64,000 bases of DNA from Nomia melanderi (taxonomy: Eukaryota > Arthropoda > Insecta > Hymenoptera > Halictidae), in the NCBI RefSeq assembly GCF_051020985.1, contig NC_135001.1, forward strand, positions 21,073,896 to 21,137,895, written 5' to 3'. Of the stretch, positions 49,501-60,200 are shown in pieces; the first letter of the stretch is position 1, and every line of letters starts with the position of its first letter. The position numbers were made by a program, and so were the translations under genes. Below the pieces are notes generated by a model that was given only the letters and a program-made list of their open reading frames with translations, had not been told where the DNA came from and made no database searches.

Positions 49501-49915
49501 CCTTTCTTTGATCTTTTATTTTCCTTCTTAATACAAAATTTGGATGCGCGGAAAATCGAATAATTTTAGGGTGGTTTCTTTAAGATTCATTGAAATATTT
49601 AATATCATAACTGATGCAATATCGAAGCCTACAGAGTTCAAAGGATTAAAACTTCAACATTATAAAGAGACGAATTCGGAAGTTCAATTTTCTAAAATTT
49701 TATAGCAAACCAGACTCACCCGAATTTTCTTTTCCAGGAACAACGTGCACCCGAGAATATGGCCGCGAGCCAGCGCAACCGCGGAACGTCTTTGGAGCAA
49801 CATCAAGCAGGACGAGAACGAGGCGGCCCAGCGTCTCGAGGAACACGCCTGTCGCATGAACAGACGTGGAATTCCGGCTCAGCCACCGAATGGCCCTGGA
49901 TTTTGCGTGATATGA
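40510..49915 (+). CDS. Beta-N-acetylhexosaminidase (GH20), 7 exons, complete
   Basis: Removes terminal beta-linked GlcNAc/GalNAc from glycoconjugates, probably in lysosomes or secreted. Exons: 40510-40692, 43655-43877, 46465-46586, 46669-47041, 47835-48127, 48767-49026, 49738-49915. All introns are GT-AG and phases agree, giving 543 aa, normal for HEXA/HEXB-like enzymes. Residues 1-21 are a signal peptide (MISLLLLAALVCRSNA core). GH20 N-domain motif: SVWGALRGLETFSQL (exon 3). Barrel: PHRGLLLDTSRHYLP, LNVFHWHIVDDNSFP and PEFDTPGHT (exon 4). Catalytic Asp-Glu lies in HLGGDEV (about D345/E346, exon 5). The C-terminal signature PRASATAERLWS is in exon 7. Several NXS/T sites. First ATG chosen; a second Met follows at once. 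AATAAA lies 40 bp after the stop. Closest in type to insect Hexo1 and HEXB; the exact paralogue is not settled. Confidence 0.96.
40735..41185. repeat. Tandem repeat in hexosaminidase intron 1, ~110 bp unit
   Basis: GATGAGTTTGATTTTGGAAGAGAT recurs at about 40767, 40874, 41050 and 41169, with GATTAGAGATTGATAAGGGATTTAGG following. Family D-like termini (GGACTGGTCAAAATGAGCCA) interrupt at about 40950 and 41240. Confidence 0.85.
42240..42630. mobile_element. MITE family K: partial copy followed by complete copy
   Basis: 42240-42420 begins TTAACCCTTTGCGGATAAAT and is a left part, matching 39727-39848. 42421-42630 is complete, from TTAATCCTTTGCGGACGAAG to GACATTCGTCAAAGGGTTAA, with palindrome AATGTCGACATT at 42605-42616. 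Both are in hexosaminidase intron 1. Confidence 0.75.
43296..43525. mobile_element. Long inverted repeat (hairpin-type MITE) in hexosaminidase intron 1
   Basis: Two arms of about 90 bp are inverted copies. The left arm runs from CCATGTGCAATAAGTAAATA through TACTAGAAAACAATCAATAC. The right arm runs from GTATTGATTGTTTTCCAATA to ACTTATTGCACACAG. They are separated by about 40 bp containing an A run. No TTAA boundary, so it is a different class from the A-L elements. It ends about 130 bp before the exon 2 acceptor. Confidence 0.85.
44230..44380. mobile_element. MITE family B, left-truncated
   Basis: Starts within the body (TTCCTCGATCTTTTATTTTCC) and ends with CTACAGAGTTCAAAGGGTTA. In hexosaminidase intron 2. 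Confidence 0.75.
45073..45360. mobile_element. TTAA-bounded MITE, family G, complete
   Basis: A 288 bp element in hexosaminidase intron 2. The left end is TTAACCCTCTATGCGCCG and the right end is ACACGGACTTATGGGTTAA. The internal inverted pair TGTAACTT-TG-AAGTTACA lies at 45193-45210. Partial relatives are at 16.9, 22.5 and 25.8 kb. Confidence 0.8.
46118..46359. mobile_element. TTAA-bounded MITE, family J-like, complete
   Basis: TTAACACGTTAAGCGCCACG at left, GACATGGCTCTTAACGTGTTAA at right, 242 bp. It ends about 105 bp upstream of the hexosaminidase exon 3 acceptor. Confidence 0.8.
47160..47370. repeat. Tandem repeat, 87 bp unit, ~2.5 copies (hexosaminidase intron 4)
   Basis: AGATATTATATT(C/T)TCAAAATTAG starts at 47160, 47247 and 47334. 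The last copy is interrupted by unrelated sequence, and a further partial copy appears near 47460. Confidence 0.9.
47552..47757. mobile_element. TTAA-bounded MITE, family C, complete
   Basis: TTAACACTAGGTTCACGGAG at left, CCTTAAACCTAATGTTAA at right. The palindrome GCGTCAATTTGACGC is at 47573-47587. The sequence directly left (GGAAACCTAATGTTAA) is the end of a second C element sharing the TTAA. In hexosaminidase intron 4. Confidence 0.9.
48385..48720. repeat. Minisatellite, 32 bp unit (hexosaminidase intron 5)
   Basis: About ten units of the form TAATTCCTCAGCATTGATTG plus TAGTTTTTTAAG, with small indels. They end about 45 bp before the exon 6 acceptor, whose T-rich tract (TTTTTTAAG) resembles the repeat. 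Confidence 0.9.
49160..49440. repeat. Tandem repeat, ~38 bp unit (hexosaminidase intron 6)
   Basis: Alternating units of the types GAATTTAGAAGTTTAAAA plus CTTTAACATTATGAACATAC, and TTTCAACATGATAAACAGA. Directly followed by a MITE B copy at 49441. Confidence 0.85.
49441..49652. mobile_element. MITE family B inserted in the 38 bp repeat
   Basis: The body runs from GGTTTGTTTTATAATCGATC to GCCTACAGAGTTCAAAGGATTAAA. The left terminal repeat is missing. Tandem-repeat-like sequence resumes on the right (AACTTCAACATTATAAAGAG), showing that the MITE inserted into an existing array. Confidence 0.75.
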
Positions 49916-49954
49916 ATATTCTCGGTCGTTTAACCCTTTCGCTTCTGCCGCGAC

Positions 49955-49960
49955 AATAAA
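49955..49960 (+). terminator. Polyadenylation signal of hexosaminidase gene
   Basis: AATAAA 40 bp after the stop codon, on the coding strand. A short 3'UTR is inferred. Confidence 0.6.
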
Positions 49961-50331
49961 ATGAATGAAAGAAAAGCGAGTCACGTAATCAACCAATCGG
50001 TGTATATATTTGAAATCAGTGTCGGATCTTCCATTTCGATATTAAAATATCTTGTGCATCGTGGTAAATACGTAAATTGAGATTATTTTACAGTGAGCGA
50101 GCCTAGGTCGCTAATAATATCGAAAGGGTGTCGAACACATCGAGGCTGAACGTACTATGCACGCAGAGAATCGTTTACTACTTTGTTCAACAAGCTCGGA
50201 ACGAATTTGTATGGATTTTGATAAATAAACGAAGCGATTGCTATAAAATAAATGGCACAAATGATCCCTGCTCATTTCTTGTAATTTTCTGGCGAATCAT
50301 TAACCTCTTAAGCTCTTTCGCATTATCTTCT

Positions 50332-50706
50332 TTAACGCTAGAACTACCGAGCATTTAATACGATTAATATGCAATTCCTATAAAAATTGTATAATATTTA
50401 TTTTTAAAATCATTTCGAATATTGAATGCTTCGAAGATATCAATTGCTAAACAAAAAAATCGAAACCAGTCATTTTGACGGTAGTTCTAGTGTTAACACT
50501 AAGTTTACAAATATTTCTTGTACAATTTATTCTACTGTTGATAACAAAGTTGTTCGTTCATTTGGATCGTGGAAACTAGGAATTTGAAAACAGACAAGAT
50601 ATATATTCGTGCAACTGGTATCAATGAAAATTGATATGAACATTCAGCAAATATTTATGAAATTCAATATGCGTGAAACTGTCGCATTCCGTAAATCTAG
50701 CGTTAA
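50332..50706. mobile_element. MITE D and MITE C in tandem sharing one TTAA
   Basis: D copy 50332-50496 (TTAACGCTAGAACTACCGAG to GGTAGTTCTAGTGTTAA) has an internal deletion compared with the 225 bp copies. C copy 50493-50706 (TTAACACTAAGTTTACAAAT to CGTAAATCTAGCGTTAA). The four bases 50493-50496 serve both. Confidence 0.85.
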
Positions 50707-51594
50707 AGCTGTATTACTCTGCATAATTAACTAGAAATAAAAGAATTCCATGTTTATTATGAATCTATATTTCCTACACAGATGAAATATTTTCAAGAGA
50801 AAGATAACATTCAATTTCGATTGGAAAGAGAAGAATAACACTTATATTTATCGAATTCAGCTCCGAGAGTTTCATTTTCAGTGAACGCGTTAAATTCTCT
50901 TATAGCCGTTATAAACGAATTCTAATGGATCTCAGCTATCAAAGTGACAGTTGCGACGCTCGGGAAACAATTTCCTCGCGATATTTTCTCGCCAGATCGA
51001 AACAGCGATCCGAACAGAAGATAGTCTGGTCGCCAGGGCGACGGGCGAAACAACGAAAATTATTAGCGATGAACCAGGCCATTCCTCGGCCGTCGCCAGC
51101 AAAATTTCAAGTGTGCACGAATGATCCCGGAGCGCACCGATGCCGTCGTCTCTCGTTGGGTAGGAGCTCATCCATCATCGGGGCTTTGATGACAGACCGC
51201 GGGTTTATGGAAATCCTGTGGAAATATGTCGGCGTAATTCCGCTCGCAGCACCGGTGCCCCGCTAACGCCGTGATGAACAGGTAAATTTGCTTCTTATCT
51301 GCCGCGGAATCTGCTGAATCCTGATAAATTGGCGCCCCGATTGAAATCAGAACGCTCTGAAAGCCTGCCGCGCGGCTATAAATCCATTTGTCATTCCGAG
51401 GAATACACGATTGATCAGGATCGCGTGTGCGGTTCGATAGCGAGAAGCTTCCTCTTGCGATCCTCCTCGAGACTATATCACAAGATTGCGTGTAGTTCGC
51501 GCAATGTTTGCTCGATGGTTACTGATTCAGCTTTCGGTCATTTTCTTTGGTATTTCCGGTAGATACTGAGATTTTGACTCTTTCAGCGCGAATG

Positions 51595-52084
51595 TTAACC
51601 CTTTGCACTCGTACAATTTGTCAGTGGAAGTATTCAGTTTATTTTTATGAGATATAGATGACATTTTTTCAACTAACGAGGGATCTATTCACAAAATAAG
51701 GGGAACAATGGTATTTTATTCCTTAGACTTAACCCTTAGCACTCCAGGTTAAACTATATAAAACTATATAAAACTATATAAAAGTAATAGAACTATATAA
51801 AACTAAATAAAACTGTAAGCAACTGCAACTAATTTTTATAATATTCCTAACGAAAATGAGAAATGCAACATTTCTTCGATCTTTTATTTTCTTTCTTAAT
51901 ACAAAATTCGGATGTGTGGAAAACCGAATAATTGTAGGGTAGTTTCTTTAAGATTCATTAAAATACTTAATATTATAACTGGTGCAATATTGGAGCCTAC
52001 AGAGTTCAAAGGGTTAATGTTAAATACGAAATTTTGCAATGTTTATGCACCAATCGAGTGCACCTTTGGAGTGCAAAGGTTAAT
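51595..52084. mobile_element. MITE B nested inside MITE A
   Basis: The A left half (TTAACCCTTTGCACTCGTAC...) runs to 51728. A B element bounded by TTAA (51729-51732 and 52014-52017) lies inside. The A right half then resumes (ATACGAAATTTTGCAATG...) and ends GGAGTGCAAAGGTTAA at about 52084. The B copy carries a local CTATATAAAA repeat expansion near 51750-51800. Confidence 0.85.
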
Positions 52085-52124
52085 ACCAATATCGGCGACA
52101 TTATATTTGTTTGTTTAAAGTAGA

Positions 52125-52260
52125 ATGACGCAAGCAAATGACTTGATTATTCAAACGATAAAAGACTAGTGTGCTTCTAGTACTTGGAAGTCCTCTGTAT
52201 AATTCAGATGATAGTTTCGCATACTTCAACGAAAAAATGTTTCCCACAAAAGGGTTAACA
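52125..52260. mobile_element. K-like MITE relic abutting the Cys/Pro-rich gene
   Basis: GCAAGCAAATGACTTGATTATTC resembles an inverted block of the K copy at 42421. The segment ends with CACAAAAGGGTTAA at about 52245-52259, about 20 bp before the proposed start codon of the next gene. Confidence 0.5.
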
Positions 52261-52278
52261 AGGAACAATGGTTGTTTG

Positions 52279-54347
52279 ATGTCTAGAGGATGCTGCGGAA
52301 GTGTGTCTGAATGTCCCAAATCAACGTGTTGTTCTGGACCCTCGTGTTGTCATCCGTCACCATGTGCGCCGCCCCCCTGCTCGCCCTGCATTGTGTGCAG
52401 ACCCCCCTGTCCGCCACGGTGTCCCCCTAAACCGACCAAAACAGCAGTGAGTTTCTACTAAAATTACCCCCAATCAGATACCGATAAACAGAAGCGTCTC
52501 AACGGTTAAATTTGATTCGAATCGATTATTTAACACGTTGACTGCCATGGGGGTCACCGGTGGCACCCGACCGAATCGAATTGCTATAGTTCACTCAATG
52601 AAACGACGGTTATTCTCAAACATTTCTATATTATAAACAATGCTACATAATACAGTGACACTCAGCTAGATGAACGTGGAATGGTATTAATGCAATTCGA
52701 TCAAATGATTTAATATTATATTTTTTCCATTCGTATTTTCCTCTGTGAACTCGTGTGGCGCTCAACGTGTTAAAATACGTTACACAACAATATATCTGAG
52801 TTGTATCTATAGTGATATAAGTTGGTCTCACTGAAAATCCGCAGAATTTTCTGAAAATTAACCAGTGCGTTAAAAAAATATAATACAAAGTGAACTGCTT
52901 ATACCGTTTACGAAATCTCTGGGAAACAAAGCGAGATTCGGAGAAAGGTGGAAAAGGAGAACGGTAGGTGGATTCTGTAGGGATTTTTCTGATCAAAGGA
53001 GGACCACGGTGAATAAGAATGAAAGCCTCGAGGAGGCTGAACTGCAGTCAACCTAATTGCCATGTAAATTTATTAAGCCTGCACAGTCTTGGCATCGGGG
53101 CTAACTTAATAACGACTGAAAATTAGGTTTACCTACGGCCTTGTCCGCCTTGTCCACCGTGTTGCCCGCTTCCTTGCCCGCCAAAGGTAGTCGTGACCTG
53201 TCATCCACCCCCGCCGCCGTGTCCCCCGCCGCCGCCGTGCGTCACTTACGTTTGTACCAAGAAACTGGTTCCCTGTATGCCCTGTCCGCCACCCACGCCT
53301 CCGCCTTGCTCGCCTTGTCGACCAGTTTGCAGTCAGTACACGATACCAATAATTTTATACCTCAATGGCGATCGCCTCTTGCATCTTACGAGCTTCGCCC
53401 ATAGATAAGTCGTTCGCGGGTCAAAGGGATTAACTCAACTGCTTGAATGTTTTCTATTTTTGTCGCCACGTTGACTGCCGTGAGAATATCGAGCGTTCTG
53501 TTAGATTTATTTCTTTGTAATAGAGGGAAATAGTATTAGAAATGATCATTAACCTTTTGCACTCATGTAGTAAAACTATAAAATTTGATATTCAATATTC
53601 AACTGTATACAATGCATCGGTGTGTGAAATATTGGGATGAAAAGCTTTGTTTCTCGATTCACTTGCAATTCTTCTTTGAGTTAATTTGAAAAAATATCGT
53701 CTGTGTCTATTAACTAAACTAGAAAATGTTAAATATTTCTAACGAAATACTTATTGATTTCAATATTTTTATCAATTTTGAGAATTCAGTCGCCAAATGG
53801 GAAACAGTGGAAATTACAGCGCCAACGTGTTAATGTTTTGGTATTACTTCTTGGCTTCTCGTGTTATTAAATATTTTGATTCAATATCAATTTTCTTATT
53901 GTAATTGTTTTCAAGCAATTCGGAAGCTCCGGTCACCGGTGACCGTGGCAGTCAACGTGTTAAATCAGTTTGTTCTTAATTACATCATCTCGTTAGATCT
54001 TATTATTTTTCATTTTTTGGAATAAATCACTTTGGCCAATGCATAACTTGCGATTGTGTTATTCGCATCGTTATGATTATTTTCTTCGTGCAGTGTCTCG
54101 GCACCCTTGCTAGCAACTCCACGAGAAAATGGATCGGACGAACAAGGGATGAGCTGTTTGAGATCCAACGAGAACGACGGATGGATGAATTACGACGATA
54201 AAGGTAAACTTGTTAAATAATTCATTATTCCCGTTATCTTATTATCGTTTATACCATTATTCGATTAACATTCCCTTTACAGAAATTTCCATCTTCCCGA
54301 ACATGGACGAAAGAACGAAGTACTTCGGCTATTTTGCGACTATCTAA
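52279..54347 (+). CDS. Small Cys/Pro-rich protein, 4 exons
   Basis: I do not recognise the family. Exons 52279-52446, 53127-53335, 54094-54203, 54283-54347; GT-AG introns with matching phases give 183 aa. Residues 1-125 hold about 27 cysteines, mostly in CPP, PCxPC and CC units (RPCPPCPPCCPLPCPP; VPCMPCPPPTPPPCSPC). Residues 126-183 are different in kind, acidic and cysteine-poor, ending MDERTKYFGYFATI. No signal peptide, so not obviously secreted cuticle. The composition recalls insect sperm-tail Cys-rich proteins (Mst84D/Mst87F type), an analogy only. The start is uncertain: an in-frame ATG at 52237 would add 14 residues but lies in MITE-derived sequence. A second Cys/Pro-rich gene starts at 63067. 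Confidence 0.65.
52530..52773. mobile_element. TTAA-bounded MITE, family J, complete
   Basis: TTAACACGTTGACTGCCATG at left with GGTCACCGGTGGCACC just inside; GGCGCTCAACGTGTTAA at right; 244 bp. In intron 1 of the Cys/Pro-rich gene. Confidence 0.85.
53466..53963. mobile_element. MITE family J complex with an A copy inside
   Basis: A decayed J left end (CCACGTTGACTGCCGTGAG) at 53468, an A-like copy from about 53550 (TTAACCTTTTGCACTCATG) to about 53755, then J ends at CAACGTGTTAA (53830-53833) and again at 53960-53963. The perfect palindrome CGGTCACCGGTGACCG is at 53930-53945. In intron 2 of the Cys/Pro-rich gene. Confidence 0.65.
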
Positions 54348-55724
54348 CTCGATTCGACTGCAGTCTCGATTATGTCTAACTATTCTTGAATTCGGAGCTC
54401 CACTGAATTATCGACGAACTCGATTTTTATTCCCGGACTCGACTCACCGAACGTGTCATCGCCCAAACGAGGAACACTGACGAATCTTACCTAAACGATG
54501 TGGATAAATCAAATAAGAGATTACCCGGATAATCAAACCGAAAGCGACGAAACACTGACTACGTCTAAAATCCCGAAAATGACTAGAATTGTTATTCAAT
54601 TCGTATAATCCCCGATTTATGACTATATTACAGAGTAAGGTGGCTCCTCATGAATGTCTAATTCGGAAAACTGTCCGTTCGTCAATGCTGATTCACAATT
54701 GATCCGCAAAAACGATTTCAACCAGACTAATCTTCACCAAACACCCCTGTCTGATTCCGCATCGGTCTTACGCGTATTTTCTCCCCCTAAAAATATGCGC
54801 AGAAGCGAGTGAAACCGACGGCTGGTGTTTGGAGACGACGAAGTATCAAAATTAACGTTCACTGCCAGAATTTTATATTCCTTATTCTCTTATAACAATG
54901 ACAAATCTTGTAACCCATTCACTAGCATAAAATCTGTGATTTCATTTATACTTTCAATTTATTTTGCTTTGTATTACGATACATTTCGAATACAACCAAG
55001 ATTGTAAACAATCTCTTGCTACGAGTATTCTTGGCAGCGAATGTTAACCGGAACAGCTTAAAAAATCACATTTATTATTTCCCTCGCGATGTTCCCCAAC
55101 GAACGCGTCTACGACCGGTCTCAGCGTCTCGACTAGTTGCGCGCAGAAAAAGCGAGTGCCATTCATTTTTTATACTGTGATTTTTTTTATGCATCAAGTC
55201 ACGTTGTCAAGATTTTGGTACGAATGCGGCAACGGGATCACTGATTCGGTCGTATCGCGTTCGACGTCGAAGCGTTGATATCACGGAAAAGTCTATTCCG
55301 CATTGACGGACGGGATCGTCTGAACCGTTGAAGAGGATTGGCCGCGAGCTTATACCCTGGAACGCGTCGGTGTGCTATTCTTGTAAACGATACTGAATAA
55401 AAATTGTAAAACTCGCCCACGAGAAGTCCTCTCATTTACATTTTTCCGAGATTCCACTGATAGGGGTGAATTTCTTCTGAAACTTCAATTTCTGTGAGCG
55501 TCCTTGGGCACTGTTGCAAAACAAGCTTGGGTAAATTGAGTTTCGCTGTTGTAATTGGGGCGTGACTCGTGAACGCGATACTGGTTAGGTTCTTCGCTCT
55601 AAGATTTCTTTGGATATCACGCTGGTTAAATCTATTTTGTTAGCGATTTAATACGAGATAGAATTTCTTCCTTGTTTTTATACCTAAGTGTAGGTTTTGT
55701 GAAGATCAACGATCGATATGAGAA

Positions 55725-56112
55725 AAATAATATTGATATGGTCCAATATTGCACCAGTTAAAATATTAAATACTTTAATGAATCTTAAAGAAACTACCCT
55801 AAAATTATTTGATTGTCCACATCCAAATTTTGTACTAAGGAAAATAAAAGATCGAAGAAATGTTATAGCATTTCTCACTTTTGCTGGGAATACTATAAAA
55901 ATTAGTTACAGTTGCTGATACATTGCAAAACAACCTGGAGTGCTAAGGGTTAAGTCTTGAATAATTTGTCGATACGTGGAATGTGGAAATAAAATATCAT
56001 TATTCTTATTTTGTGAATAGATCGTTAAGTTAGTCGAAAGAATGTCATCTATATCTCATGGAAATAAATTGAATATTTCTAGTGAAAAATCTTTCGAGTA
56101 CAAAGGGTTGAA
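55725..56112. mobile_element. Composite of MITE B and half of MITE A, inverted copy of 51595-52017
   Basis: A B copy with its left end lost (about 55725-55953) joins at TTAA (55951-55954) to A sequence ending CTTTCGAGTACAAAGGGTTGA at about 56112. The A/B junction and the A half (AATGTCATCTATATCTCATG, TTTTGTGAATAGATC) are the reverse complement of the corresponding part of 51595-52017. Confidence 0.8.
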
Positions 56113-56613
56113 AGATATCTCGCAAGGTAAGATAAGAGACGACATTGCTTGTGGCATGACTTAATAATTATCGAGTTTCATTGGTAACTTTGTTACGAGT
56201 TTAACGCGATATCATACGGCAAAGGATTAACGTATAGGAATGAAGTTAGCCGAGAGCGCGCAGACACCGGCGAAATTCGGATAGGAGACGCGTCCATGGC
56301 AACCCGATGTGCGCCGTCTCGTCAATTTTATCGTCTCCGTCTTCGAAACTTTAGTGCACCCCGGCTAATCAGAGTTTCCACGTTCGGTTCCTGTGCTAAA
56401 TCGGGCCTGGAAGATTACCACTGATCACTTTAATACCATGCGTCTTTGATCGCGAACCGAGACGCCCGAGCTAAATTCCAGACGAGTATGAACAAGAGGC
56501 AAGACACGTATATAGCCTAACATTTCCTTGTTATCGTTAATAAATAGTTCACTATAACATTGCAGTTACCGTTGCAATTAAACTTTCACGAGCAAACCTC
56601 GAGTATCCAATAT

Positions 56614-56823
56614 TTAACCCTTTGCACTCCGAAGTTCTTCATTAGAAATATTTCAGCATTTTCTGATGAGACGAAGACGATATTTCGTAAAACCAACTCG
56701 ACGAGAAATTATTTCTCAGATTGATGCATTATATGAAGTATAATATTAAATATCAAACTTTATAGCTTCACTGTAGGAAATCAAGTGGTGACTGAGAGTC
56801 ACCTCACGAGTGCAAAGGGTTAA
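56614..56823. mobile_element. TTAA-bounded MITE, family A, complete
   Basis: TTAACCCTTTGCACTCCGAAG at left, CACGAGTGCAAAGGGTTAA at right; GGTGACTGAGAGTCACC near the right end. 210 bp. Confidence 0.9.
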
Positions 56824-56907
56824 CAATATTCAAAGATATTTTGTTTCTTCGAGGACGTCTGCCATTCTTATAGCTACGTCAGGATCGTCTAAGATTGAAA
56901 GTTGCAA

Positions 56908-57158
56908 TTAACCAGTTAACTGTGGAATTTAGTTGGAAAAAGCTCTCGTTCTGCGTGCAATAAAATAGAAAAATGGAGCGTGTACTCATCGAACGCAGGA
57001 CGATTGCACGTAGAGTATTTTGTAACGAAAGATCAAAGCGAAACAAAGAAGAATTACATGTTTACGTGAAATAATAAAGAATTCATCGCTGAAAGAATTA
57101 GTATTGTGTCAAGCTTCACGATCACGTGTATACTCGTCAAACACAGTTAACTGGTTAA
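56908..57158. mobile_element. TTAA-bounded MITE, family F, complete
   Basis: TTAACCAGTTAACTGTGG at left, ACACAGTTAACTGGTTAA at right, a clean inverted repeat; GTGTATACTCGTC lies inside the right end. 251 bp. It ends about 107 bp before the Gln-rich gene's first coding ATG. Confidence 0.9.
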
Positions 57159-57264
57159 AGAATTTAATTATGTAAACGTTGTAAACAATAAGAGATCAGT
57201 ACATCACTGAAAAATCCTCGGAAAATCATTACTCTCGCACTGGTAATTTCCATTCTATCAGACA

Positions 57265-60200
57265 ATGCACCGTTTCAGAAAAGCCTCGATAGACAGCAAT
57301 GCCAAACAGAAGACCGCCAACAGACGTCCCAGTGCGAACAGCATAAACGCGAGGATGAACACGACGCAGCAGCGAGTCAGACCCGAGAAGTCACCATCCA
57401 CGCAGAATTTGTCTCTCGCAGAGCAAAAGGAGCCGCCCAACAATGCTGCCGAGCCGTATATCCCGAAGACCAGGTTCACTTCTCAGGACAGGAGCAAAGA
57501 CTTCGGGACGTCCTCGCCCAGGTTGAAGTACTTCCCTGCGGAGAAGATTAAGAGACTGAAAAATCCTGCGCCGTTCACATCGGATCCAATCGGAGCCATC
57601 ATCGTGCAGCAAAATCCACATCAGACGGGCACCTTCTACGTTCCAGGATCCACCGATCAGAATAAAGGACAGGGCGATGGAACGGGAGCGGCGCAATCGG
57701 CAGTGCAACCTGCATTGCAACATCATCAGGTTGTTGATCGATTAACATTGGAACTAGATGTGCTAAAATTGTTCATTCTCTTTTCTTTGCTATTATTGAA
57801 AAAATATACAGTTATGTAAAGAAATATTAACCCTTTGAACTCTGTAGGCTCCAATATTGCACCAGTTATAATATTAAATATTCGAATGAATCTTAAAGAA
57901 ACTACCCTAGAATTATTACATTCTCCGCACATCCGAATTTTGTGCTAACAAGGAATATAAAAGATCGAAGAAATGTTGCATTTCTCGTTTTCGTTAGGAA
58001 TACTATAAAAATTAGTTGCAGTTGCTGATAGATTACGAAACAGCCTGGAGTGATAAGGGTTAAATCTATTTAGTAACGCGTGAGTTAAAGTAGAAGTCGA
58101 TTGAAATTGCAAAAACAGAAGTCTCATAATTTTCATGAGAAAATTACAAATATTTCTGACGTTAACGTAAAATTTCATCTATTCCAATCTTGAAGTTTTC
58201 CAAAGTTTGAAGTTCGATTGATAGTGTCGACGGTTTTCCAGAACATGCACACCACGAGCCAGCAACAGGTTTGCCAGCAGCCTATGCACCAGATCGGCCA
58301 GATGAATCCTCAATCAGAATGCGGTCTACATCATCAGAACTCAATTAATCAGACGCATCGTCCTTGCGTGCCTTATGGGCAACGCGAGTTTTCCCCGCAG
58401 AAGGTTCCTCAAACACTGTATCGCAGTCCTGAGAATACAATGCAAATGCAGCATCCAATGCAACGGTCTCCGAGTGTTCCAGTACCAACGACGAGCCAGG
58501 AGAAAAATAAACCTGAGAACGGTGGACCGGAGTACGACTCCGACGGACAACCTGTCGGTGGCAGGAATGCAACGTTGTACAGGTGTCACAGTGAAAGTTT
58601 AACACTAGGTTTACGGGCATTTATTGTACAGTCTATTCTATTGTTCCTGGGAAGGTGATGTTCGTTCATTTAAATTTTGGAAATTGTAGATGCAGAAATA
58701 GACAATCAGGATTCATATTCTTTTAATTGGAGCAACGAAAACCGATTGAAACATTTACCAAATAATGTTTATAAAATTCAAACTGCGTCAAATTGACGCG
58801 TTCCGTAGACCTAGTGTTAATGAAATTACGTAATTAAGAACTAACTAACTGATTTAACACGTTGACTGCCACGGTTACCGGAGCTTCCAAATTGCTTGAA
58901 AACAGTTACAATAAGAGAATTGATGAATCAGAATATTTAGTAACACGAGACTCTAGATAATAACGTAATATGAGTACTGTAATACCAAAACATTAACCCT
59001 CTGCTCTCTAGAGATGATTCTCAGCCACCACTTGATTTAATACAGCAAAACTATGAACTTGAATATTTAGTATTTTAAATTAAAGTCTGTGTCGCTATGT
59101 GAAATATTGAAATAAAATAGCTTTGTTCCTTAATTTATCCGTGATTTACCGCATCGTAGAATTTTTCCTAAAATGAAAATATCACAGAGCGAGCGCTCAG
59201 CACGGGCGTCATAAATTAGAATGAGCGTGGACGGTTGCTAAAGTTGATAAAAATGGACGACAAAATTGAAACTGGTCATTCCGTGAGTGAACATTCTGCG
59301 AGAGTCAACAAGTGGCCGCACACGGCGAGTCGGCGAGTTAAATTTTTATAGCTTTCGCTTTCGTTTTATTAATAAGCTCCGCCGTTGTTCTGTGAGTTCG
59401 TTATCTTTTCACCGCGGTAACGCGTGAATAATAAAATCAGAATTTATGGACACCAACTAATCAGCAAACGCGTGTACACACTCTGACCGAGCGTATTTAC
59501 TCCAGGCAAACAGCGATAAGCAGCCAACAGCCGGGAGCGCAGTCCCAACTGTCCATGGCGCGGAACCTCTCGGGTAGCAACCATCAGCAGCCAGCCCGAA
59601 ATCATTACCCACCGCACGCCCGGGTGCCTAACTACCCGAGCCCCCAGAATCCCCGGCAAGCTTATCAACAGCTGCAGCAAACCGTGGCGCAACAGCAGCA
59701 GATGCAGCAGCGAGCGATGGCCTATCAGATGCAGATGATGCCCGCTAATCAGCAGACGCCGGGGAGCCAGGGGAACCTTTACAGACACGGTGGTCTACAG
59801 TTCGTCGCGCAGACACCTGGGCAAGGAATGACATCTCCTCAAGAAGCGACGCTGAGGCAAAATCAGAATCCCCAGACCTATATTCAAAGAAACGCGAATC
59901 CTCGCAATGCTCATCTGAAGCCTTTCGCTATCAACGTGATGAATCCTCAGCTTCAGTTCGTTCCGAATCCACCGACACCTCAATATCAACAGCTGTATAG
60001 ACATCCCAGCCAGCAACTGTTCAGGAACCCTGGAAACGTGAATCAGCAGGTGGCAATGCAGCCAGACTACAACCATCCAGCTGGTCAAATCGAGCAAAAC
60101 TCTGAACCAGTGAATGATCAACAGAACAGTCAACAGAAAAGAGCGAAGCTGCCGTTTACAGCGAGCATGATGCGGGATCAAGAGAAGATGCTGACCACGA

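Larger units (their letters stand above)
54348..57264. other. Intergenic DNA between the Cys/Pro-rich and Gln-rich genes
   Basis: Holds the 3'UTR of the upstream gene (candidate AATAAA near 55395, uncertain), the MITEs listed below and possibly a 5' noncoding exon of the next gene. 54.35-55.7 kb and 56.2-56.6 kb show nothing specific. Confidence 0.5.
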
